Part shown: piece after piece, positions 7,936 through 14,188 of the stretch | Layout of the letters: each line of letters opens with the position of its first letter | Numbering within the stretch: the stretch's first letter is position 1 | From: Candidatus Stahliibacteriota bacterium | GTDB lineage: Bacteria; Hydrothermota; Tepidihabitantia; SM23-42 | Length of the DNA: 23,739 nucleotides | Direction of reading: 5' to 3' | Assembly: GCA_004376785.1 (NCBI GenBank) | Contig: SOIY01000020.1 | Location: 1 to 23,739, forward strand | The notes under the pieces: generated by a model | What the model saw: only the letters and a program-made list of their open reading frames with translations | Databases searched by the model: none | What the model was told of the DNA's origin: nothing | Program-made: the position numbers and the translations under genes

Positions 7936-8023
7936 GAGAGCTCTGAGAAAGTATTCATCGCGTTTAAGATTATGGTGATAACAGAAAGATTGCAGAGATT
8001 TCTGGTCTTTTTCAGAAATCTCT
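7936..8023. repeat. Copy 2 of the duplicated upstream region, with an 11-bp hairpin
   Basis: It contains GAGAGCTCTGA (7936-7946) and a perfect 11-bp inverted repeat (7994-8004 with 8013-8023; arm AGAGATTTCTG, 8-nt loop). The hairpin and its left flank from 7988 align with 6169-6202. Both copies lie in the same orientation upstream of a minus-strand promoter and downstream of a minus-strand gene. Confidence 0.65.
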
Positions 8024-8069
8024 ATATGGCTGGATATTATAAAAATACAGGTAGTCCTTTAAGTCTACG

Positions 8070-8384
8070 TTATTTTATGTTCTTTATTTTTTCTTCTGCA
8101 TAATGAACCATTTTTCTTAATTCATCAGGGATTTCTTGATTTTTCATTCTATTCTCTCTCAATTGATCTAAGATTTGAAGAGTTGTTTTATCATTACTAA
8201 TTTCTTTGGAAAGTTCGTTTTTTATCTACTCAATTTCCTGTGCTTTTTCTAAGATAAAGTCCATCTGGCTCTTTGAAAGTTCAAGACCATTAATAAGATT
8301 TAGTATCTGAATCTCCCTTTGTGTTCTTGTAATATTATCAATTAAATCGGTCTGGTTGAATAACAGCAAAATCAATAATATCAT
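8070..8384 (-). pseudogene. Small exported helical protein, interrupted by an in-frame TAG
   Basis: Reading from the ATG at 8384 gives MILLILLLFNQTD followed by a strongly helical, charged sequence (ITRTQREIQILNLINGLELS..., then ...MDFILEKAQEIE). Codon 53 is TAG (8228-8226). The same frame continues for 51 further codons with equally charged, coiled-coil-like sequence (IKNELSKEIS..., PDELRKMVHYAEEKIKNIK) to TAA at 8072-8070. An AGGAG site lies 5 nt before the ATG. The N-terminus looks like a short signal peptide. The ELSKSQMDFIL stretch is reminiscent of LTxxQ-type periplasmic helical proteins (Spy/CpxP-like), but I do not recognise the family firmly. One C-to-T change (CAG to TAG) would explain the break. 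TAG is used as an ordinary stop by other genes here, so recoding is less likely than a pseudogene or sequence error. Confidence 0.6.
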
Positions 8385-8436
8385 GATTTCTCCTATTGAT
8401 TTTGACGAGATATATGCTTATATAGTTTAATCATCA

Positions 8437-8522
8437 TGAGGGTTTTGAATTTGAGTATTTGAATTTTGAGATTGTTTAGATTTTAGTGCTTAGAATTTAG
8501 GATTTGCCAAGCATTGCTTGGC
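8437..8522. repeat. Intergenic T/G-rich repeat ending in a palindromic hairpin
   Basis: A low-complexity stretch made of words such as GAATTTTGAG, TTTAGAATTTAGGATTT leads into a perfect 8-bp inverted repeat GCCAAGCA-T-TGCTTGGC (8506-8522). The same organisation (GAATTTTGGATTT words, GGATTTAGCC, then a hairpin containing GAGCAATAGC) occurs at 12436-12514. It lies between the divergent small pseudogene and the GGGPS gene, immediately upstream of the GGGPS promoter. Confidence 0.55.
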
Positions 8523-8533
8523 TAATTTGCATC

Positions 8534-8561
8534 TTGATTTTTTTAAAAAGGCAGGTATAAT
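8534..8561 (+). promoter_or_regulatory. Promoter of GGGPS-pur operon (leaderless configuration)
   Basis: TTGATT (8534-8539), 16-bp spacer, perfect TATAAT (8556-8561), then 7 nt to the ATG at 8569. No good ribosome binding site is present; GCAGGT at 8551-8556 overlaps the -10 box. This geometry favours ATG 8569 over the GTG at 8566 as the start codon. Confidence 0.7.
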
Positions 8562-8568
8562 TTAAGTG

Positions 8569-9297
8569 ATGAAAAGACAATCGATATATAATAGTCTAAA
8601 TAAATCGAAACCCGGTGTTTTAGCACTATTTGATCCAGACCGAATTCCGGTTAACAATATTAAAAAGCTGACAGAATTTGTCTGTGAGCAAGGAGTTGCT
8701 GGCATTCTTGTTGGCTCTTCACTTCTGGTCTCGCCACATTTTGACAAATTTGTGGCTACTGTTAAGAAGAACACAGATAAGCCAGTAATTCTCTTCCCGG
8801 GTGGTTCTCATCAAGTTAGCTCTTATGCTGATGCAATATTTTTCTTATCATTGTTAAGCGGAAGAAATTCAGAATTCCTTGTTGGCGAACAGGTCAAGGC
8901 AGTTTTTCTTATTAAAGAGTATGATTTAGAAGTAATCCCTGTAGGTTATATTCTTGTGGAATCTGGTAATTATACTGCGGTTGAATACATGTCAAATACA
9001 AAACCTATTCCTCGGTCTAAACCTGAAATTGCTGTGGCGCATGCCTTGACCGGAGAATATTTTGGGATGAAGTATATATATCTCGAGGCTGGAAGCGGTG
9101 CAGATAAATCCGTACCTGAAAATATGATTAAAAAAATTAAACAGACGATTTCTATACCTCTGGTTGTTGGCGGCGGTATTAGGGCTGAAAAAGATGCTCA
9201 GGAAATTATCGAGGCGGGAGCAGATTTTATAGTATTAGGGAGCATTATTGAAAAATCACAAGAGCAATTTAAAAAAATTATGAGGAGCATAAAATGA
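8569..9297 (+). CDS. Geranylgeranylglyceryl phosphate synthase-like prenyltransferase (GGGPS/PcrB family)
   Basis: A 242-aa TIM-barrel prenyltransferase. The family joins a polyprenyl diphosphate to the sn-3 hydroxyl of sn-glycerol 1-phosphate, the first ether bond of archaeal-type lipids; PcrB is the bacterial relative. Diagnostic segments are LFDPDRIP near the N-terminus (Mg/G1P site), GILVGSS, PGGSHQVSSYADAIFFLSLL, YIYLEAGSGA, PLVVGGGIR and the closing ADFIVLGS phosphate-binding strand. The sequence resembles the group II (archaea/Bacteroidota) GGGPS type, but prenyl chain length cannot be read from it. No G1P dehydrogenase or second transferase lies in this window. The stop overlaps the purD start by ATGA, so it is co-translated with purine genes. 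The start at 8569 is chosen from the promoter geometry; GTG 8566 would add one residue. Confidence 0.88.
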   Translation: MKRQSIYNSLNKSKPGVLALFDPDRIPVNNIKKLTEFVCEQGVAGILVGSSLLVSPHFDKFVATVKKNTDKPVILFPGGSHQVSSYADAIFFLSLLSGRNSEFLVGEQVKAVFLIKEYDLEVIPVGYILVESGNYTAVEYMSNTKPIPRSKPEIAVAHALTGEYFGMKYIYLEAGSGADKSVPENMIKKIKQTISIPLVVGGGIRAEKDAQEIIEAGADFIVLGSIIEKSQEQFKKIMRSIK

Positions 9298-10580
9298 AGC
9301 TTTTAATTATCGGAGGTGGCGGTAGGGAACATGCCCTTGCTTGGAAATTAGACAAATCAAAGAAGGTTAAAAAGATTTATGTGGCGCCAGGAAATCCTGG
9401 TATTGCTCAGATCGGAACATGTGTAAACATTTTGGCAACAGATATTCAGGGCCTTGCCCGTTTTGCTGAAGAGAAAAAAATTGATTTGACTATTGTTGGA
9501 CCCGAGATCCCTCTGGCACTTGGTATTGTTGATGAATTTACAAAAAGAGGACTGAAAATTTTTGGAACCAACAAGAAAGCGAGCCGTATTGAAGCAGATA
9601 AGGCTTTTGCTCGTGATTTTATGCTTCGTTTTGGAATACCAGCACCAAAATTTCAGGTTTATGAGACCGTGTCTGAGGCACTAAAATATACGAAAACTAT
9701 AAATAAATATCCGACCGTAGTCAAGGCATCAGGACTCGCAGGTGGAAAAGGTGCGATTATTGTTAATACAAGGAAAGAGTATGAGAAAACAATTGATGAA
9801 ATTCTGGTTCAGCATCGTCTTGGTGAGGCAGGTAAGAGGATTGTTGTTGAGGAGTTTCTTACTGGACAGGAGGCTTCGATATTTGTGCTTACTGATGGTG
9901 TAACGATTACTTATCTTCCTGCTTCTCAGGACCATAAAAGATTACACGATCGTAATCGTGGACCAAATACTGGTGGAATGGGGGCATATGCTCCTTATCC
10001 AACGAATCGACGCGTCAAAAATATTATTGAGCGGGTTATTATTCAACCTACAATTCTGTCTTTAAAAGACCAGGGAATAGACTATAAAGGAATTTTGTAT
10101 GCAGGCATTATTCTCACTTCTTTAGGTCCAAAGGTTTTGGAGTTCAATTGTCGATTCGGAGATCCTGAGGCACAGGCAATCCTTCCTATTATTGAAAGTG
10201 ATTTGCTCGAATCTCTTCTTGCTGTTGCTGATGGAAAACTTTCTGATGTCGAGATTAAAACGAAGAATCATTGGTCAATCTGTGTTGTGCTGGCATCAGG
10301 CGGTTATCCTTTTGATTATCGGGTTGGTGAGGAGATTCAATTCAAAGAAAGACTTTCATCAAAGACATTAGTTTTTCATGCTGGAACAAAAATGGATGAT
10401 TCAAAGCTTGTTACATCATCGGGCAGAGTGTTGAGTGTTGTTACTACACATGAAAACTTAAAGATTGCAAAACAAAAGGCATATGAGGAAATAAAGAAGA
10501 TTCATTTTAAGGGTATGTGTTACCGTAAAGATATTGGTAATTCAGGTATGAAAAAGATGAAGAGAAAGAGGCGACGATGA
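9294..10580 (+). CDS. purD: Phosphoribosylamine-glycine ligase (GAR synthetase)
   Basis: A 428-aa ATP-grasp enzyme that joins glycine to 5-phosphoribosylamine, the second step of purine synthesis. The family signatures are all present in order: N-terminal LLIIGGGGREHALAWKL, VGPEIPLALGIVDEF, the ATP-binding KASGLAGGKGAIIV, the PurD hallmark GPNTGGMGAYAPYP and the Mg-site segment EFNCRFGDPEAQ. Length is normal. The C-terminus carries an extra lysine/arginine-rich tail (KKMKRKRRR). GAGGAG precedes the ATG, which overlaps the GGGPS stop by ATGA. Its own stop overlaps the next small ORF by ATGA. Confidence 0.96.
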   Translation: MKLLIIGGGGREHALAWKLDKSKKVKKIYVAPGNPGIAQIGTCVNILATDIQGLARFAEEKKIDLTIVGPEIPLALGIVDEFTKRGLKIFGTNKKASRIEADKAFARDFMLRFGIPAPKFQVYETVSEALKYTKTINKYPTVVKASGLAGGKGAIIVNTRKEYEKTIDEILVQHRLGEAGKRIVVEEFLTGQEASIFVLTDGVTITYLPASQDHKRLHDRNRGPNTGGMGAYAPYPTNRRVKNIIERVIIQPTILSLKDQGIDYKGILYAGIILTSLGPKVLEFNCRFGDPEAQAILPIIESDLLESLLAVADGKLSDVEIKTKNHWSICVVLASGGYPFDYRVGEEIQFKERLSSKTLVFHAGTKMDDSKLVTSSGRVLSVVTTHENLKIAKQKAYEEIKKIHFKGMCYRKDIGNSGMKKMKRKRRR

Positions 10581-10690
10581 ATCCAGCCCCTTATCAGAAG
10601 AAAAATTATGTCTGTATGTTAGGTATAGACATAACAATAGCATTACCAATGAATTTTGATGAGGTCTGGACCAAGAAAGGAGCGGGATGA
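10577..10690 (+). CDS. Predicted 37-aa protein between purD and purE
   Basis: A short open frame that begins at an ATG overlapping the purD stop (ATGA, 10577-10580) and ends in a TGA overlapping the purE ATG (ATGA, 10687-10690). It encodes 37 residues (MNPAPYQKKNYVCMLGID, then ITIALPMNFDEVWTKKGAG). I do not recognise it. It contains a short hydrophobic centre and no clear motif. The double ATGA coupling is the standard arrangement for translationally coupled genes and argues that it is translated. At the same time, its 3' end necessarily contains the AAAGGAG ribosome binding site of purE, so it could be only a coupling device, or the remnant of a longer gene. Confidence 0.5.
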   Translation: MNPAPYQKKNYVCMLGIDITIALPMNFDEVWTKKGAG

Positions 10691-11097
10691 AAGTCTGGAT
10701 ATTTATGGGAAGTAAATCAGATACAGAAATAATGGCAAGCGCTGAGGAAACTTTAAAGAATGCGTCTATTCCCTGTGAAACATTTATCCATTCTGCACAC
10801 CGGCAACCAGAAAAAATCAGGGAATTGATCGAGAAAGCAAAGGATGAAGGCGTTGTGGCAATTATTGCTGGTGCAGGTCTTGCTGCTCATTTACCAGGAT
10901 TTATTGCCTCAATGACTGATATTCCTGTTCTTGGTGTACCTTTACCTGCTTCAACTCTGGGCGGTATGGATTCCTTGCTTTCAATTGTTCAGATGCCTTC
11001 AGGCGTGCCTGTAGCAACATTTGGGATTGGAAAACACGGAGCAAAAAACGCTGCAATCTTTGCCAGCCGATTGTACCGACAATTACAGAATAAATAG
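10687..11097 (+). CDS. purE: N5-carboxyaminoimidazole ribonucleotide mutase, class I PurE
   Basis: A 136-aa enzyme of purine synthesis that interconverts N5-CAIR and CAIR. Active-site segments are clear: GSKSD at 8-12, the SAHR motif at 36-39 with its catalytic His38, AGLAAHLPG at 63-71 and the class I block GGMDSLLSIVQMPSGVPVAT. It is somewhat shorter than the usual ~160 residues, ending soon after the NAAIFASRLY helix. A strong AAAGGAG precedes the ATG. Class I PurE normally works with PurK, which is not in this window. It is the last gene of the GGGPS-purD operon, with a 45-bp gap to the next gene. Confidence 0.95.
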   Translation: MKVWIFMGSKSDTEIMASAEETLKNASIPCETFIHSAHRQPEKIRELIEKAKDEGVVAIIAGAGLAAHLPGFIASMTDIPVLGVPLPASTLGGMDSLLSIVQMPSGVPVATFGIGKHGAKNAAIFASRLYRQLQNK

Positions 11098-11142
11098 CTG
11101 CTAATTTATTCTGAAACTCTTGCTCTGAATTATTAGTATTTT

Positions 11143-12219
11143 ATGTTAATAGAAATTGAAGACACCCCTGAATTCTACAGTAAAATAATTGATGTTTTAA
11201 AAACAGGTGATATAATTGCTTTACCTACTGATACTGTTTATGGTTTTGCTGTAGATGGGACAAATTTTGATGCAATCAAAAGATTGGCTGAAATTAAAGG
11301 ACGAGTTGATAAATCTTTCACGCTTTTTTTACAAAAAAACCAAATAGAAAAGTACGCAATATTGATCAAAAGAAAGATTGTCGAATATTTTGTTCCTGGG
11401 CCACTTACAATTATTCTTAAAAAAAGGACAGGTGTTTCTTTGCCCTATATTACAGAAAAAATTGGTATACGAATTCCTCAAATTAGCTTTATTATAAAGT
11501 TTCTGAGTCATTATAACAAACCTTTGGCTGTAACAAGTGCCAATCTGTCTGGTGATGATACGCTTAGATCCGCATCTGAAATCGCTGAAAGATTCATAGA
11601 TATCAATTTAGTGATTAATGGCGGAGACCTTTTATCCAGACCCTCTACTGTTCTTGATTTAACTGCAACACCGCCAGCAATTAAAAGAAAAGGAGCGATT
11701 CCTATTCTGGAGATTGAGAAGGTTTATGGTCGAAATATTATGATAGACAATTCTCTGAAATTTAATGTATTATTTGTCTGCAGCGGAAATACGTGCCGCA
11801 GTCCTATGGCTGAAGGTATCTTGAAAACACTTGTTAATAGGGAATATTGTGAAATAAAATCCGCCGGGACATTGCCAATGGTCGGCTTACCCCCATCTCA
11901 GCATGCCCATACAGTTGTTGAGGAATATGGTGGCTCAATTAAGCATCACGTGTCGCAAACCATTACAAAGGAATTAATCGATTGGGCAGATTTAGTCCTG
12001 GTTATGGAGTACAAACATTATATTGCGGTCTTGGATATTTTGCCCAGGACAGCAGTAAAGACATTTCTCCTGAAAGAATACAAAAGAAGGGTTAAGTATA
12101 ATGAAATAGCTGATCCAGTAGGATTGGATTTAGATTTTTATTACAAGACAGCAAAAGATATGCTATCGTCATTAAAATTAATAGCCAGGGATATAAAGAG
12201 ACGTTTTGAAAAAGGATAA
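11143..12219 (+). CDS. Fusion of Sua5/YrdC (TsaC-type) domain and low-molecular-weight protein phosphatase
   Basis: A 358-aa two-domain protein. Residues 1-~195 are a Sua5/YciO/YrdC domain: PTDTVYG at 28-34, KGR at 52-54, VPGPLTII at 84-91, TSANLSG at 131-137 and PSTVLDL near 167. This predicts threonylcarbamoyl-AMP synthesis for the tRNA t6A modification. Residues ~205-358 are a low-molecular-weight phosphatase with the catalytic loop CSGNTCRS: nucleophile Cys213, Arg219 and the likely general acid Asp324 in DPVG. Thr217 occupies the loop position that is Thr in the Bacillus YwlE arginine phosphatase and usually a bulky aliphatic residue in tyrosine phosphatases. In Bacillus, sua5 (ywlC) and ywlE are near neighbours, so the fusion may reflect an ancestral gene pair. 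There is no Shine-Dalgarno; a weak -10 (TATTAG, 11131-11136) ends 6 nt before the ATG, so a leaderless start is possible. Confidence 0.88.
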   Translation: MLIEIEDTPEFYSKIIDVLKTGDIIALPTDTVYGFAVDGTNFDAIKRLAEIKGRVDKSFTLFLQKNQIEKYAILIKRKIVEYFVPGPLTIILKKRTGVSLPYITEKIGIRIPQISFIIKFLSHYNKPLAVTSANLSGDDTLRSASEIAERFIDINLVINGGDLLSRPSTVLDLTATPPAIKRKGAIPILEIEKVYGRNIMIDNSLKFNVLFVCSGNTCRSPMAEGILKTLVNREYCEIKSAGTLPMVGLPPSQHAHTVVEEYGGSIKHHVSQTITKELIDWADLVLVMEYKHYIAVLDILPRTAVKTFLLKEYKRRVKYNEIADPVGLDLDFYYKTAKDMLSSLKLIARDIKRRFEKG

Positions 12220-12260
12220 AGATTAATGTCAAATGATAAAATACAAGAGGCGAATTCTAA

Positions 12261-12288
12261 ACCCAGCCTATTTATAATAGGCTTGGGT
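12261..12288. terminator. Hairpin downstream of the Sua5-phosphatase gene
   Basis: An inverted repeat ACCCAGCCTATT / AATAGGCTTGGGT (12 paired bases plus one bulged A) with loop TAT begins 41 bp after the stop codon. No T-tract follows, so efficient intrinsic termination is doubtful. It also forms the left end of the repeat element at 12261-12514. Confidence 0.45.
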
Positions 12289-12514
12289 AAATCCGAAGCA
12301 CTGAATTCCGTCTCGTGTCGAACACTCGATGTGATACATAAACAAACACAAATTACCAAAATACAAAATCCAAAACATATTCCTCGATACTTTTTTCTTC
12401 TTCAAAGGGAAGGATTAAAATGGGGATATTTTGAAAATTTGAATTTTGGATTTAGAAAGTGTTTAGGATTTTGGATTTCGAGATTAGGATTTAGCCGAGC
12501 AATAGCGAGGCTTT
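12261..12514. repeat. MITE-like intergenic repeat element between Sua5-phosphatase gene and thyX
   Basis: About 250 bp without a believable gene. The left part is A/C-rich (ACCAAAATACAAAATCC, about 12354-12370) and the right part is its T/G-rich counterpart (GAATTTTGGATTT, TTTAGGATTTTGGATTTCG, about 12437-12480), so the two halves can partly pair. The ends are hairpins: 12261-12288 on the left and AGCCGAGC-AATA-GCGAGGCT (12495-12514, tandem G-A mismatches) on the right. The right half resembles 8437-8522. A 98-codon frame crosses it, but its composition is that of translated repeat. Confidence 0.5.
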
Positions 12515-12518
12515 TCTT

Positions 12519-14000
12519 ATGAGGGTCATTTTAGCTGGATTTAATGTAGATATTGAGGCATTACAAGAATACAAAAACGGAAAGGTAATTTTAACACCAG
12601 AATCCATCTCTGCTGCATATGCACGTATTAGCAGAAGCCCAAAATCAGTTGATGGTTTAAGAAAAGAGGCAAGAAAAGAGGTAGAAAAGTCAAGGAGATC
12701 AAACCGCGCAATTATCTTTGAAATGGGGCATCATTCAGTTGCTGAACATGCAGTCTTCAATTTTGATATTATTGGAATTTCACGCCGGGCAGTTGAGGAA
12801 CTTGAGAAATTTCGATTATGTTCATATACAGAAAAATCGCAGCGGTATGTTACACTTAAAGGTGATTTTGTGATTCCTGAAGAATTAAAGGGGACAGATT
12901 TAATTAATGAATATACCGACATGATTAAGGTCCAGAATGATTTTTATAAGACTCTATTTGAAAAGATAAGGGAGTGTAATCTGAAAAAGTTCCCTGATCT
13001 CGCAAAGGATAAAAGGGGTAAAAGACTCTTGGGGAATCTTGCAAAAGAAGATGCCCGGTATATTCTGTCTATGGCAACCCAGACACAACTTGGGGCTACA
13101 ATAAATGCACGAAATCTGGAATTGATGATTAGAAGATTTGCGTCTCATAATCTTAAAGAAATTAATGAGCTCGGGAAAAAATTCTACAGTTTGATAAAGA
13201 AGATTGCTCCATCGATCATTCTATTTTACAAGGCAAATAACTATGACAAGAAGACATATCGTGAGTTACAGGAATATGCAGCTCAGCATATCAGGATATC
13301 GGGTGATCAGGGTATCAGAAATGATGATGTAAAACTTGTTGATTATAGCCAGGATGGTGATGACAAGATTCTTGCTTCTATTCTCTTTCGGGTTAAAAAA
13401 TTTGACTATTCTGAATGTGTGCGTCTAGTTAAAAAAATGTCGAAAAAGGAAAAGATAGAATTATTTAAAAAATCCCTTCAGCATATGGAATTGTATGATG
13501 TCACATTAAGGGAATTCGAATTTGCCAATTTAACTTATTCTTTAAAGGTGTCTGCTGCATGTTTTGGACAGTTGAAGCGTCATCGTGTTGCTACAATGAC
13601 TTGTCAGGAATATGATCCAAATATTGGATTTACAATTCCGGATTCAGTTAAGGAAGTGGGTGAGGAAAAAAGATTTGTTAAGATTATCAATAAAACTGAA
13701 AAAGTTTATCATAAAATAGAAGAAAAGGTGGGTCATATTGGTTCTTACATTCTTACTAATGCTCATCATAAAAAGGTGCTTTTGAGTGTAAACTTAAGAG
13801 AACTTTATCATATATCACGTTTGCGCGAAGACCCAACTGCCCAGTGGGATATCAGGAATAAAGCGCAAAAGATGTCAAAATTGGCAAAAAGGGTAATGCC
13901 AATAACTGCTCAGCTTCTGGGTGGTAAAAATGATTATCCGAAAATTTATTTTAAATTATTCGGTAAAAATCCAAAAGTAACTAAAACTCCACAACCGTAA
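12519..14000 (+). CDS. thyX: Double-length ThyX-like flavin-dependent thymidylate synthase
   Basis: A 493-aa protein, about twice the size of a classical ThyX (~220-250 aa), made of two ThyX-like halves. The N-terminal half has the ThyX entry motif GHHSVAEHAVFNF (70-82) and the second part of the signature, SYTEKSQRY (102-110), but the RHR triplet is degenerate (KFR at 97-99). It also has an INARNLE segment near 195. The C-terminal half keeps RHR (354-356, in QLKRHRVATM) but lacks S-x-R-Y; it has NLRELYH (425-431) and AQWDIR (441-446). The family makes dTMP from dUMP using FAD, NADPH and methylene-tetrahydrofolate. Classical ThyX active sites form between subunits of a tetramer, so the two halves could complement each other. 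The only ribosome binding site candidate, GCGAGG (12507-12512), lies in the repeat's terminal hairpin, 6 nt before the ATG. Confidence 0.85.
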   Translation: MRVILAGFNVDIEALQEYKNGKVILTPESISAAYARISRSPKSVDGLRKEARKEVEKSRRSNRAIIFEMGHHSVAEHAVFNFDIIGISRRAVEELEKFRLCSYTEKSQRYVTLKGDFVIPEELKGTDLINEYTDMIKVQNDFYKTLFEKIRECNLKKFPDLAKDKRGKRLLGNLAKEDARYILSMATQTQLGATINARNLELMIRRFASHNLKEINELGKKFYSLIKKIAPSIILFYKANNYDKKTYRELQEYAAQHIRISGDQGIRNDDVKLVDYSQDGDDKILASILFRVKKFDYSECVRLVKKMSKKEKIELFKKSLQHMELYDVTLREFEFANLTYSLKVSAACFGQLKRHRVATMTCQEYDPNIGFTIPDSVKEVGEEKRFVKIINKTEKVYHKIEEKVGHIGSYILTNAHHKKVLLSVNLRELYHISRLREDPTAQWDIRNKAQKMSKLAKRVMPITAQLLGGKNDYPKIYFKLFGKNPKVTKTPQP

Positions 14001-14039
14001 AGGAAACAGGCTACTTTTTATGTCCCCTTTCAGTGAATA

Positions 14040-14067
14040 TTGACTTTCATATATAATTGGATATTAT
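14040..14067 (+). promoter_or_regulatory. Promoter of tRNA-Leu
   Basis: TTGACT (14040-14045), 16-bp spacer, TATTAT (14062-14067), then 7 nt to the first base of the tRNA at 14075. Transcription would therefore start at the tRNA 5' end or very close to it. Confidence 0.7.
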
Positions 14068-14074
14068 AAAAAAA

Positions 14075-14158
14075 GCCGGGATGGCGGAATTGGGAGACGC
14101 GCTAGGTTCAGGACCTAGTGCCCGAAAGGGTGTAGGGGTTCAAATCCCCTTCCCGGCA
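14075..14158 (+). tRNA. tRNA-Leu (anticodon CAG)
   Basis: A complete class II cloverleaf: acceptor GCCGGGA/TCCCGGC, anticodon stem CTAGG/CCTAG with loop TTCAGGA (anticodon CAG), a long variable arm TGCCCGAAAGGGTGTA, T-arm GGGGTTCAAATCCCC and discriminator A. CCA is not encoded. The next gene starts 30 nt downstream on the same strand. Confidence 0.96.
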
Positions 14159-14188
14159 GAAAAATAGATAATAAATGTAAGAGATTAG

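Noticed and set aside
7918..8103. 61-codon plus-strand open frame
   Set aside because: It covers the duplicated upstream region and the BNR promoter, lacks a ribosome binding site, and is antisense to the end of the small interrupted gene.
8226..8228. Amber codon as evidence for stop-codon recoding in this organism
   Set aside because: TAG terminates other genes here (the GGDEF gene, purE, the cNMP gene) in the normal place, so a single in-frame TAG is better explained by mutation or sequence error.
12226..12522. 98-codon open frame between the Sua5-phosphatase gene and thyX
   Set aside because: It runs across the low-complexity repeat and overlaps its hairpins. The residues mirror repeat words (FGFR, LGFWISRLGF) and it overlaps the thyX start.
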